From assembly GCF_026236535.1 (NCBI RefSeq), contig NZ_JAHTMW010000011.1:1-64000 (forward strand): a stretch of 64,000 bases of DNA, in the 5' to 3' direction. Numbering within the stretch: position 1 is the first letter of the stretch; each line of letters opens with the position of its first letter. A model generated the notes under the pieces. That model saw only the letters and a program-made list of their open reading frames with translations. It did not search any database and was not told the origin of the DNA. A program made the translations under genes and the position numbers. The stretch is from Streptomyces sp. SKN60 (GTDB lineage: Bacteria; Actinomycetota; Actinomycetes; Streptomycetales; Streptomycetaceae). Below are positions 1-7,818 of this stretch, in pieces.

Positions 1-29
1 TCGGCCTCGGTCACGTTCTCACTGGTCAT
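1..29 (-). CDS. 5' end of an unidentified gene, cut by the window edge
   Basis: An ATG at position 29 follows a TCCTCC complement (GGAGG) at 37-42, an ideal spacing, and opens a frame reading MTSENVTEA before the sequence ends. It starts only 24 nt after the stop of the zinc-finger gene at 54-1451, so the two are probably co-transcribed. Nothing can be said about function from nine codons. It matters because it is the next gene of the run that begins with the transposase, and a TniQ-type target selector has not been found elsewhere in the window. Confidence 0.55.
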
Positions 30-53
30 CGGTGCATCCTCCATGATCGGGAG

Positions 54-1451
54 TTACACCGAACGATTTACAGTCCCGGTCGGCGAGAACCCGCTGCCGG
101 AGTTCGGCGCGGGGTGTGTTGTGGGCGAGGCGGCCGTAGCGGGTCTGGTAGGGGTGAGGGCGGAGCGGATGCGCTGGTACAGGTCGGGGTGCTGGCGGAC
201 GAGTTCACTGTAGGCCTGGTCTGCTGCCTGCTTGAGCTTGGTGTAGCTGGGGTCGGCTTGCTCGGCGAGTGTCATGGTGTCGTTGAGGTCGGTGATCAGG
301 CGGGTGCATTCGGCGCGTCGTTGGAGGAGCGCGGCGAAGAGCCTGCGCCGGCCGGCGAGTTGTTCGATCTGGGAGGCGCTGCGGGCGCGTCCGGTCGGTG
401 TGAGGTCGTGGAGGCGTTTGGTCGTGGGGTTTTCGGCGGCCGGTGCCAGGTCCGTGAGGCTGTGGTTGAGCTGGTCGCGCCATCGGTTGAGGACGAGGGG
501 ATGGCACAGGGCGTCGTCTCTTGCATCCTGCTGGGTGGCGTCGGCGATGAGCCGGCGGCGGAAAGCGTGGTCGTCAGTGGCGAGGAGTTGTTCGACGGTG
601 TCGTTGACGGGTGCTGTGATCCAGCCGTTGTCGATGCTTTTGGTGATCTTGTCGCGGATGCTGCGGATGGGGGCGGCGGCGTTGTGGGGTACGCCGGCGG
701 CGGTAGCGATGGCGTGGACGAGGGCTTCCTTCTCGTCGGCGAGGTAGCGGCCGAGCCATGCGCGGGCCACGTGCCGCGGGTCGTCGCTGCGTGGCGGGAA
801 GGGCAGGATGCCCGCTGCGGTGAGTTCGGTGATCCGGCGTCGCTTGAGTAGCTGTTCGGCTTCCAGCAGGCGGCTTCGGATGGCCTGCTGCTGTTCGGCG
901 AGCAGCGTGGTGTGTGCGTCGCGGCCGCGGGTGAGGGCGTGAGTCTCACGCTGGAGCTGGCGGTCGTGCAGGGCGTAGGTGAGGGCGTCGAGGCTCTGCT
1001 GGATGTGGTCGGGTCCGTAGAGGAGGCCGTCGAGGCCGGTGCGGCGTAGTCCGCAGGCGTGGGCGGTGACGACTTTCGCGTGGTCGAGGAAGCTGATGTT
1101 GATGAGGTCGGCCAGCTCGTACAGGGGTAGGCGCCATGGCTGCGGGTCGGGGGTGCGGGTGGCGTGGAGGCCGATGCCGGGGCCGGTGGGTGCGCGGTGG
1201 GGTTGGGGGTGGCGGGTGTGGGGTTCCGTGAGGTCCAGGCCGAAGCGCAGGTTGAGGTAGCGGGTCTTTCGCCCGCGGTGGAGAGCTGTGGTGGGGCGGT
1301 CTCGCAGCGTGCGGCACAAAGCGTGCTTTCGCGCCCCGCAGGTCGGACAGTCGATCGTGGTGACCTCTTTGGAGGTCAGGCTCCACAGTGCCGGACGGAC
1401 GAGGGCGGTGCTGCTCGCCGAGGGCGGGCGGGGTGGGAATGTGGGGCGCAT
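54..1451 (-). CDS. Zinc-finger, largely alpha-helical protein of unknown function (465 aa)
   Basis: A long frame with good actinobacterial codon bias. Near residue 35 it has a Cys-x2-Cys-x5-Cys motif (CPTCGARKHALC) followed by basic residues and a His, the kind of short zinc-binding module common in actinobacterial mobile-element proteins. The remaining roughly 350 residues look almost entirely helical, with charged heptad-like stretches (for example LLAEQQQAIRSRLLEAEQL) and a proline-rich C-terminus. I do not recognise the family. The TniQ signature I would expect (an early P-x-P-x-E-S/L-x-S-W stretch) is not visible. It lies on the same strand as the Cascade-transposase operon and directly before another gene. 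The first ATG is used because no better start precedes the zinc motif; its ribosome binding site is weak. DNA or nucleic-acid binding is inference. Confidence 0.7.
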   Translation of the reverse strand: MRPTFPPRPPSASSTALVRPALWSLTSKEVTTIDCPTCGARKHALCRTLRDRPTTALHRGRKTRYLNLRFGLDLTEPHTRHPQPHRAPTGPGIGLHATRTPDPQPWRLPLYELADLINISFLDHAKVVTAHACGLRRTGLDGLLYGPDHIQQSLDALTYALHDRQLQRETHALTRGRDAHTTLLAEQQQAIRSRLLEAEQLLKRRRITELTAAGILPFPPRSDDPRHVARAWLGRYLADEKEALVHAIATAAGVPHNAAAPIRSIRDKITKSIDNGWITAPVNDTVEQLLATDDHAFRRRLIADATQQDARDDALCHPLVLNRWRDQLNHSLTDLAPAAENPTTKRLHDLTPTGRARSASQIEQLAGRRRLFAALLQRRAECTRLITDLNDTMTLAEQADPSYTKLKQAADQAYSELVRQHPDLYQRIRSALTPTRPATAASPTTHPAPNSGSGFSPTGTVNRSV

Positions 1452-1645
1452 GGCGTGAGGGTGCCGGTCGGCACGCCGGTGGGCTGAGTATCAGGCCGCC
1501 CAGATCCCTCGAATGGCCCCACCATGATCGAACTCACGCTTCGTGCACGTGCTTGAGTTCCTCCGCGACGGCTGCTGCGGAATCTGAGACAAACCGACGG
1601 TAGCCGAGCCGGCGGACAGCAGGCCCGAGGTTCGGAAGAAGGCCC

Positions 1646-2167
1646 CTACAGTGGCCGGCCGACGTCCGCGAGCACTCCATCGGGAATTCCGTCACGCATC
1701 AGCGGAAGCGCCCGCTCGAAGTCGCTCAGAAGGCCACCTCCGTCGTAGGGCCACAGGTCCATGTCCGTGACCGCCACGCCGATATATGCGCGGCCGGGAG
1801 CATCGTTCCAGGTGGGATCAAGAACGGCACCGTCTGAACGGACCACCCAGGCGTGCGGGAGATGGAAGTCGAGGCCTTCGTGTGTGAGCGCTAAGCCCTC
1901 CGCGTAGAGCAGGCCCTCACTGCGATGGGCACGGGCGTATCGGGCCGCGTTGCTGTAGCAGAGCCGGTCAGGCATGCCGACGAGGTCGGGCGGGCTGGGC
2001 ATGGCGGTGAACCGCCGACCGTGTTCGAGGAGCAGGTGGTACTGGCTGGGGTGTCGCCAGCCAGCTGTTCCTGGGCTCACCGACTCGGTGAGCTGGGCGT
2101 ACTGGCGGATGACGTGAATCAGCTCGTCCTCGCCCGGGTTCGTGAACGTGGCGGCAGACTCCGTCAT
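1646..2167 (-). CDS. Hypothetical protein with a conserved Cys...HAW...DPTW pattern
   Basis: 173 aa from the ATG at 2167, chosen because GAGGAG lies just upstream; the longer frame before it has no comparable site. Ordered motifs are LLLEHG, LCYSNAARYA, YAEGLAL, HAWVV, DGAVLDPTW and YIGVAV. The Cys, His and Asp spacing recalls papain-like or transglutaminase-like folds, but that is an inference from order only. A second member of the same family, interrupted by a stop codon, lies at 11582-11992 on the opposite strand beyond cas8e. It has the same EHG, YVEG and YLGV landmarks. No membrane segment or signal peptide is seen. Role unknown; possible cargo of the mobile element. Confidence 0.7.
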   Translation of the reverse strand: MTESAATFTNPGEDELIHVIRQYAQLTESVSPGTAGWRHPSQYHLLLEHGRRFTAMPSPPDLVGMPDRLCYSNAARYARAHRSEGLLYAEGLALTHEGLDFHLPHAWVVRSDGAVLDPTWNDAPGRAYIGVAVTDMDLWPYDGGGLLSDFERALPLMRDGIPDGVLADVGRPL

Positions 2168-2796
2168 CCAACGCGCTCCTCGTACATCATCAGCGACATG
2201 GAGGGAATTCTGGCACGCGTGTCTGCGCGAGGACGTAGTGCTCGGGGGCAGTCGGCCCAGGCTTGTGTGATGCGTTCTGGGCTCCAGTCGTCTTCGAATC
2301 TTCTGGAGGGTGACCGCAGCGGGCCCTGAAGGTGGCCTCGTCGATGTGCAGTCGATCAGGACGAACCTGAGAGCCAAAAGATTCTCGGCGCCTCTCATCA
2401 CCGGCCTCGCCACGGAGGCCGAAGGACGTCGAAGCCCTGCCGACGACGCCGGTTCGACCACGTTCTCGTTCGCCGATCTGTTCGGCGGCCCCGGCCCTGG
2501 CAGCGCTACTCACTGCGCCGGGCCGTCTCTGCTGGCAGCCGCTTCTCACGCTCGGGTGATGGGCGTGATGTGCAGCGCGTGGAGGGGCTGTCGGGGTGTT
2601 GCGGGGAGGACCTCGAACCACGCCTGGCCGTTCCAGTCACCCGCTCACGCTTCATGCACAGCTCCTGATCTTCGCGAACCGGCTGGCGCCGGAAGACGAG
2701 AACCTTAGCCGCCTGCGCTGACAACGCCCTGCCCGTGAGCGGCAGCGGGCTTGGTCCTACGTCATCGACGAGCCAGGCGGCTCCTGCCGCGGCAGG
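2168..2796. other. Intergenic stretch with no convincing gene
   Basis: About 630 nt between two minus-strand genes. Open frames here are short, arginine- and serine-rich and lack ribosome binding sites, which is typical of high-G+C shadow frames. I see no repeat, tRNA or recognisable protein fragment. Confidence 0.5.
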
Positions 2797-3421
2797 TCAC
2801 ATGACCTTCTCGATGATCGCGGCGAGGCGTTCGACGGAATCCTCGTCGTGCCCGCGGGCCACCATGAACCCGAGGATGATGTCCCGGCCTACGCCACCTG
2901 CCAGCAGGTCAGGCAACACACGCTCGGCACCGTCGGCGCCGAACCCGCGGGACCACCCGTTGTTTCCGTAGCTGTGGATGTCTTCCAGCCGGGTTCGCTG
3001 GGCCGGGTTCCATGACTCAAGGGTTGTCTGGCCGTCGACGAGGTTCACGGCGTGTGTTTCCATCGCCCATCCGATCAGTGGATCGGACTTCAGCTCGACG
3101 ACTGCGAGCGCACCGTCGCGGGCGTAGGGAAGCGCGCGATGCATGTCGCGGTAGCGGGGCACGTACGCGAGAACTGCCCGCCGGTTTCCGCTCGGCCTCT
3201 TGCCGCGATCGGTGACGGTGTCGCAGATCTCCGAGAGTCGCCTGATGGCGTCGGGGCCCCATGCTCCACTGATCCTGGGTCTGGGTGACGAGTACAGGCT
3301 TTGTACCGAGGGTATTGGCTTGCCGCAGGGTCCATACGGCGGCCAGTTCTGCGGCGATGTCTAGGCTCCGCGCAGGATCGTCGTTCGGCACCCACGCCGC
3401 GGTGTACGTCGTGTCCGTCAT
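2797..3421 (-). pseudogene. Frameshifted hypothetical gene
   Basis: The N-terminal part starts at ATG 3421 (MTDTTYTAAWVPNDDPARS) and runs to about 3262. The C-terminal part continues in another frame through GPDAIRRLSEICDTV and VPRYRDMHRALPYARDG to a stop at 2797. Removing one base from the GGGGCCCC run near 3257-3264 joins both parts into one protein of about 207 aa. The break lies in a homopolymer, so it may be a real frameshift or a sequencing error. The protein is acidic at its C-terminus and I do not recognise it. It lies on the same strand as the transposase operon. Confidence 0.6.
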
Positions 3422-3492
3422 GTCGTCGACGTTAGCGCCGCCGTGCGACGGTACGGTCGCGCCGACACACCGCCCGCGGAGGCCGGGGGCTG

Positions 3493-3903
3493 TCACTGAA
3501 TCTGAGGAGGGCAGGGGCGTCGTTCAGACGTCGGTACAGCCGCCGGCGCGGAACCAGTCGTCCTCGGCCCAGGCTTGATAGGCGGCGGTCTTCCATCCGT
3601 TGAGACGGGCAGCGCGTCGACTGCGTGCCTCACCTTCGAGATAGGCGCGCGCACAGCCTCTGGGCCTGTCTCCTCCAGGAGGTCGGTCAGTTGCAGGCGG
3701 ATGCTGCTGAGGGTCCGCCCGGCCTGGGCGGAGTAGAGCTCAGCGCGGTTGAAGACGTCGAAGTGGTGGCCAGCATGTTTGGTAAGGAGTCCGTCCCAGT
3801 GCCCGGGCGGGGTGACGAGGTACTCCAGCCAGGTGGGGCTATCCCTCACAACGCGGGCCGCGCGTTCGAAGCGTCCTATGTCACATATACCCGTTTGCAT
3901 CAT
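3493..3903 (-). CDS. Small unknown protein translationally coupled to the TnsC-like ATPase
   Basis: About 136 aa starting at tandem ATGs at 3903/3900, inside the 3' end of the ATPase gene (overlap about 23 nt) and preceded by GAGGACC. Tight coupling suggests it is made in proportion to the ATPase and acts with it. The sequence has a helical core (WDGLLTKHAGHHFDVFNRAE, then a leucine-spaced SSIRLQLTDLLEE) and a proline/basic tail. No zinc finger, Walker motif or membrane segment is visible and I do not recognise it. In transposition operons of the TnsABC-TniQ or TniABQ type this position is often held by TniQ, but no TniQ motif is seen here. It could be a reduced adaptor, a regulator or an unrelated accessory protein. 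Confidence 0.65.
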   Translation of the reverse strand: MMQTGICDIGRFERAARVVRDSPTWLEYLVTPPGHWDGLLTKHAGHHFDVFNRAELYSAQAGRTLSSIRLQLTDLLEETGPEAVRAPISKVRHAVDALPVSTDGRPPPIKPGPRTTGSAPAAVPTSERRPCPPQIQ

Positions 3904-4696
3904 GCCGGTCCTCGTATGAGCGGTCTGCCGAGTCCATGTCGGCGAGGACGAAGCGGGCCAGTTTGCGGCTGAAGCCTGTCTCCTTTCGCTCGGGGGCATC
4001 GATGGCTTCTTGCAGGTGGAAGGTGAGGGTGGCCCAGCTGCGGAAGTTGCCGTGGCAGGCGAGGTCGTCTGCCCACAGGAGGTCCTGGGGTGACACGTCG
4101 GCCCAGACGGGGTGGTAGCCGGGCATGGTGTCGATGATCTCGTCCGGGCGCAGGGGCGCGTATTGCTGCCAGAGGCAGATGCGGGAGGCGAGTGCGGCGC
4201 GGCTGCGGATGCGCCGGTAGCAGTTCTCTCCGCCGACGAAGACGACGGCCAGGTGGTTGCTCTGGTCGGCCCACAGGTTGCGGATGTATTCGAGGACGTG
4301 ATTGGTGAGGCCTTGTGCTTCGTCGATGAGGATGACGCGTGGCTGGGCGGCGAGGCTGCTTCTGATGAGGCGTTCGGTGGTGCGGTGGCCTGGTTGGAGG
4401 TCGTCGGGCAGGGCGAGGGCTTCGGCGAGGTCGGCCTTGAAGTCGTTGAGGGGGTATCCGGGCGGGTATTCGAAGCGGAGGGTGGTTTGTGCGGCGAGGT
4501 CGTAGAGGTTGGTGTTGACGGCGATGGTTTTGCCGAGTCCTACGCCGCCGTGGATGCACATCATGCCGCCGGCTTTGATGACGGTTTTCAGGTGGGCTGC
4601 TGTGAGGCGTGTGGCGTGGGTGGGGCGGAGAGCGGCGCCGCTGAGACCGAGGTGGTGATCGGTGGGCGAGGGCGGGTCAAGGGTGTACGTCGTCAT
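3881..4696 (-). CDS. tnsC: TnsC/TniB/MuB-like AAA+ transposition ATPase
   Basis: 271 aa. The Walker A motif GGVGLGKT is at residues 50-57, Walker B VILIDEAQGL at about 121-130, a sensor-1-like VVFVGGENC near 151, and an arginine-rich RRIRSRAALASR near 161 could supply the arginine finger. The single AAA+ domain and short length resemble TniB/MuB/TnsC, which form ATP-dependent filaments on target DNA, recruit the transposase and pass on target-selection signals. The start ATG at 4696 lies 20 nt inside the transposase gene, so the two are translationally coupled. A DnaA- or IstB-type ATPase is less likely because the partner is a Mu-C-domain transposase and the gene order is transposase then ATPase. 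Function in RNA-guided transposition is inference from context. Confidence 0.85.
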   Translation of the reverse strand: MTTYTLDPPSPTDHHLGLSGAALRPTHATRLTAAHLKTVIKAGGMMCIHGGVGLGKTIAVNTNLYDLAAQTTLRFEYPPGYPLNDFKADLAEALALPDDLQPGHRTTERLIRSSLAAQPRVILIDEAQGLTNHVLEYIRNLWADQSNHLAVVFVGGENCYRRIRSRAALASRICLWQQYAPLRPDEIIDTMPGYHPVWADVSPQDLLWADDLACHGNFRSWATLTFHLQEAIDAPERKETGFSRKLARFVLADMDSADRSYEDRHDANGYM

Positions 4697-6323
4697 CGGG
4701 GTCCTTGTCGCGATCAGGCTTCTTGTGCCAGGAGGCGGTGGGCCCAGGAAGGCTGGGGTCCGGGGCTGCTGATGGCCGTACGGGCAGGGTCGGGGCGGTT
4801 GTTGTTTCCCAGGAGGAGGTGGGGTTCGGCACCGGGCGCGGATTGTCTGCGCTGTCCCGGGGAGGTTTCAGGCGCGGGTCCGAGTCGGCGTCGAAGCGGG
4901 GGCTGAGGAGGTGTGGCGGGGTGGTGTCAGTGACGGCGCTGTAGCGCTTTTTCAGGCTCTTCTCGGTCTTCTCCAGGCGCCGTCTGAGGGTTGCGGCCTG
5001 GCGTTGGCGTGTCTGGTGGAGTTGCTGTCGGCGTTCTTCGGCGTCGGGGTCCTTGACGCCTTGTTTGAAGCCGGACCCGAGGTACTTGCCGGTTTTGGCG
5101 TCGGTGAGTTCGATGCGCTCGTCGTGGTGTGGCATGTAGCGGACGGCGACTTTCATGCCGACGCGGCCGTTCATCCAGGTGTCGAGGTAGACGCTGTTGT
5201 TCCAGTGGACGCCGTCGCCTTGGATGATGAAGGTCTTGCGGGCGGGTTCGAGGGTAAAGGTGTGCAGCGCCTCGGGCGGGATGTCTCTGATGATGGTCAG
5301 GTCGTCTTCCCAGGCTTGGGCGGGGGTCCTGTTGCCGAGGTTGCGGATCTTGTGTTCGTGGTTCCACCAGCGGACCCACCTGAGGAGCTCCTCGATGAAC
5401 TGCTCGAAACTGAGGAGGTCTTCGAGTGGGGGGCATCGCCGTCCCGGCTTCGTGGTCGGGCGGTCGGTGTAGCCGGGAAGGCCCTTGAAGAAGGTGTCGG
5501 TGACGGCGCCGTTGATCGCTTCGATGGTGCCTTTGAGTTCGGGGCGGCGTGGGGGCAGGTCGACGCGCCGGATGCAGAAGGCGGCGAGGGATTCTGCGAC
5601 GGTGCGACACAGGAAGTCTTTGCCGCGGTCGATGCGGATCAGGCCGGGGGCGCCTCCGAAGGGCCCGTGGTGGCGTCCGCGCAAGATCGCGGCGCGCAGG
5701 GCGACGAGGATCGCTTCGCGTGAGGGTTCGTGCGGGGTGATGGCAAGTCCGCAGATGCCGTCGGTGGAGGCGTCGGCGAACCACGTGATGTGGGGGCGGA
5801 CGGGCGTGTTGTTGAAGTTGACCCAGACGTCGGCGGTCTTGTGGTCGCCTTCCCAGGCTTCGTTGCGGTTTCCACGCTCGCGGGTGTTGTGGACGTCGTA
5901 ACGGCGGCGTGCGGTTTCTCCGCCTTTGAGGCCTGCCAGGTGGCCGGGGTCGAGTTCCTTGGTGATAACGCCGTGCAAGGTGGCGTAGGAGTAGCGGCTT
6001 CCGGGTTTGCCGGGGATGTCGAGGTGGCCTTCGGCTGCGAGTTCGCGGTGTGCGGCGGCGATGTTTCCGCACCAGCGGGCCAGCGCGTCGTGGATCTGCG
6101 GGGTCAGTCTCAGGCCGTCACGCTGCTTGCGGGTGTAGGTGCCGTTGTGGGCCTGGGCGTTGGCGATCCAGTTGCGGATGGTTTTGGTGCTGCAGCCGAA
6201 GGCCTGCGCGACGTGTCGTCGGTGCTCGCTGGTGAGTTCGCCGCTCTGCTGAAGGCGCAGAAGGTTGCTGATCGCGGCCTGTTTCAGGGGTTCGGGGTCG
6301 GGTGGGCGGTTGTCTGCTGCCAT
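4677..6323 (-). CDS. tnsB: TnsB/TniA/MuA-like DDE transposase
   Basis: 548 aa from ATG 6323; a longer frame upstream is only antisense to cas6e. An N-terminal helix-turn-helix is visible at about residues 30-55 (HVAQAFGCSTKTIRNWI). The RNase H-fold catalytic core follows with D160 in WEGDHKTADVW, D232 in IRIDRGKDF and E268 in ELKGTIEAING, the D-D-(35)-E layout of retroviral-type integrases of the Mu/Tn7/Tn5053 group. A Mu-transposase C-terminal beta-barrel is likely around GRVGMKVAVRYMPHHDERIE. A basic helical linker and a proline-rich tail of about 100 residues end the protein and may contact the ATPase. It starts 17 nt after the cas6e stop with no terminator between, so it belongs to the Cascade operon. 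No TnsA-type endonuclease is present, which in relatives implies copy-in or cointegrate products. Confidence 0.9.
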   Translation of the reverse strand: MAADNRPPDPEPLKQAAISNLLRLQQSGELTSEHRRHVAQAFGCSTKTIRNWIANAQAHNGTYTRKQRDGLRLTPQIHDALARWCGNIAAAHRELAAEGHLDIPGKPGSRYSYATLHGVITKELDPGHLAGLKGGETARRRYDVHNTRERGNRNEAWEGDHKTADVWVNFNNTPVRPHITWFADASTDGICGLAITPHEPSREAILVALRAAILRGRHHGPFGGAPGLIRIDRGKDFLCRTVAESLAAFCIRRVDLPPRRPELKGTIEAINGAVTDTFFKGLPGYTDRPTTKPGRRCPPLEDLLSFEQFIEELLRWVRWWNHEHKIRNLGNRTPAQAWEDDLTIIRDIPPEALHTFTLEPARKTFIIQGDGVHWNNSVYLDTWMNGRVGMKVAVRYMPHHDERIELTDAKTGKYLGSGFKQGVKDPDAEERRQQLHQTRQRQAATLRRRLEKTEKSLKKRYSAVTDTTPPHLLSPRFDADSDPRLKPPRDSADNPRPVPNPTSSWETTTAPTLPVRPSAAPDPSLPGPTASWHKKPDRDKDPDDDVHP

Positions 6324-6340
6324 CGGCGGATGTCGTCTTC

Positions 6341-7018
6341 CTAGGCGGGTGCGAGGGAGAGGAGTCCGGCGCCGTAGGACTGGCCGCGGCCGATGCCGCG
6401 TACGAGGGCGGCGCCGAGTGCGGCGGGGTCGGTGACGTGGGCGGTGCCGTCGAACTGGACCAGGCGGTGGTGGGGGCCGGGAGCGGCGCCGGGAGGCCGG
6501 CGGAAGGGGCGGGGTTCCATCGTGATGGTGGTGTTCAGGGTGAGGCCGGCGTGGGTTGCCCGGCGCTGCCACCAGGCCAGGGCGTCTGGTCCGTGGAGGG
6601 CGATGACGGATCCGCGGCGGACGGGAGCGGGCGGGTGGGGGCTGGGGGCGGGGTGGCGGGGTGGCGGGTTGTTTCCGATGCGGGTGGAGGGGTTGGCGGT
6701 GATGCGGTAGCGCAGGTGCAGGCCGGGGGTGAGGTGGTGCAGGACGGGGGCGAGGTCGGTGGTGCGTGCGGTGCCGTAGCCGGCGGGCAGGCCGGCGAGT
6801 TGGGGTGGGTGGGTGGTCTGGACGTAGAGCAGCGGTGTTTCGCGGTCGGGTTCGAGGCGGAACAGCAGGCCGGCGGTGCGGCGTGGGTGGGGGCAGCCGG
6901 GTTCGTGGACAGCCAGGCGCATGAGGGTCTTGTGCAGGCCTACGTAGTCGGCGAGGTCACGGCGTACCGCGGGGTGGGCGGGGTTGAGCCGGATGAGGGT
7001 CAGGCGTGCCTGGTGCAT
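6341..7018 (-). CDS. cas6e: Type I-E CRISPR endoribonuclease Cas6e (Cse3)
   Basis: 225 aa. The start ATG at 7018 lies 19 nt inside cas5e. The N-terminus has the typical MHQARLTLIRLNP strand and then LADYVGLHKTLMRL, which holds the conserved His region. The C-terminus carries the glycine-rich loop GIGRGQSYGAGLLSL that closes Cas6e ferredoxin folds. Cas6e cuts the repeat hairpin of pre-crRNA and stays bound to the 3' end in Cascade. The next gene in canonical I-E operons is cas1; here it is the transposase. The central region is proline- and histidine-rich (about residues 115-135), probably a loop. Confidence 0.92.
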   Translation of the reverse strand: MHQARLTLIRLNPAHPAVRRDLADYVGLHKTLMRLAVHEPGCPHPRRTAGLLFRLEPDRETPLLYVQTTHPPQLAGLPAGYGTARTTDLAPVLHHLTPGLHLRYRITANPSTRIGNNPPPRHPAPSPHPPAPVRRGSVIALHGPDALAWWQRRATHAGLTLNTTITMEPRPFRRPPGAAPGPHHRLVQFDGTAHVTDPAALGAALVRGIGRGQSYGAGLLSLAPA

Positions 7019-7818
7019 GGGCGGTCCTGATGGATGTAGTCGGTGAGTACCTGTTGGGGGCGGCGGCCGGCGTAGAGCCGGGTGGGCAGGTTCTCGGTGG
7101 TGTGCCAGGTGCGGCGTGCGGCGTACTGGCGGTTTTCGGGGGTGTAGTCGAGCGGGTGGTCGGCGAGGTCGTGGTGGCTGTCGGCGGGTGTGTGGGTGGG
7201 GGGCTGTTCCCAGATGAAGGTGACGGGAACGGTCTCGGCTGTGGGGCGGGGTGGGTTCGGCAGGGTGAGGGGGGTGTGGTGCAGGAGGTGGTGGACGGGG
7301 TCGGGCAGTGGTGGGCCGAGGACGAGGGGTTCGTCGGGGACGCAGGCGCGGCGTCCGAGGTAGGGGGCGTAGTGGGGGTGTTCGAGGTGGTCGGCGATGG
7401 TGTGGATGAGGGGGGTGGGTCCGGTCAGGGCCAGGGTGAAGGCTGCGTCGGTGAGGTAGAGGCGGTGGGAGGGGAGGGCGGAGCTGTGGGGCGGGCGGTG
7501 TTTGCCGGTGCTGGTGCGCAGGGACATCGGGCGGGGGTAGCCGCCGCCCGTGACGTGGAAGTCGGTGGAGAGGGTGCCGGGTTTGTCGACGCGGATGGTG
7601 CAGGCGAGGTCGTGGTAGGTGGGGTGGCCTGGTAGGTCGGTGAACGGGGTGAGGGCCTGGTCGCGTGGGCGTCCGGCTGCTGCGGCGAGCATGCCGATGA
7701 GTGCGGAGCGGGTGGGGCGGGGGTTGGTGTCGCGGTGGGTGAAGGCCGCTTGGGTGCCGTAGGCGGCGAGGGGGCCGGCCAGTCGCAGCAGAAGGCCGCT
7801 GATCGGGGTGGTGTTCAT
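7000..7818 (-). CDS. cas5e: Type I-E Cascade subunit Cas5e
   Basis: 272 aa from ATG 7818, in a 4-nt ATGA overlap with the cas7e stop. The N-terminus LLLRLAGPLAAYGTQAAF followed by TRSALIGMLAAAAGR is the Cas5e RAMP signature (aligned to L-x-G-P-x-x-x-W-G...P-T-x-S-x-x-x-G-L-L-x-A). Cas5e caps the 5' handle of the crRNA and contacts Cas8e. The second half is rich in histidine and proline but keeps the overall length of the family. Confidence 0.92.
   Translation of the reverse strand: MNTTPISGLLLRLAGPLAAYGTQAAFTHRDTNPRPTRSALIGMLAAAAGRPRDQALTPFTDLPGHPTYHDLACTIRVDKPGTLSTDFHVTGGGYPRPMSLRTSTGKHRPPHSSALPSHRLYLTDAAFTLALTGPTPLIHTIADHLEHPHYAPYLGRRACVPDEPLVLGPPLPDPVHHLLHHTPLTLPNPPRPTAETVPVTFIWEQPPTHTPADSHHDLADHPLDYTPENRQYAARRTWHTTENLPTRLYAGRRPQQVLTDYIHQDRPCTRHA

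Noticed and set aside
3881..6323. IS21 istA/istB pair rather than TnsB/TnsC
   Set aside because: The transposase is longer than usual for IstA, has a Mu-C-like domain, and the ATPase lacks the IstB C-terminal motif seen in the remnant at 13959-14230. The operon continues from cas6e without an IS end.
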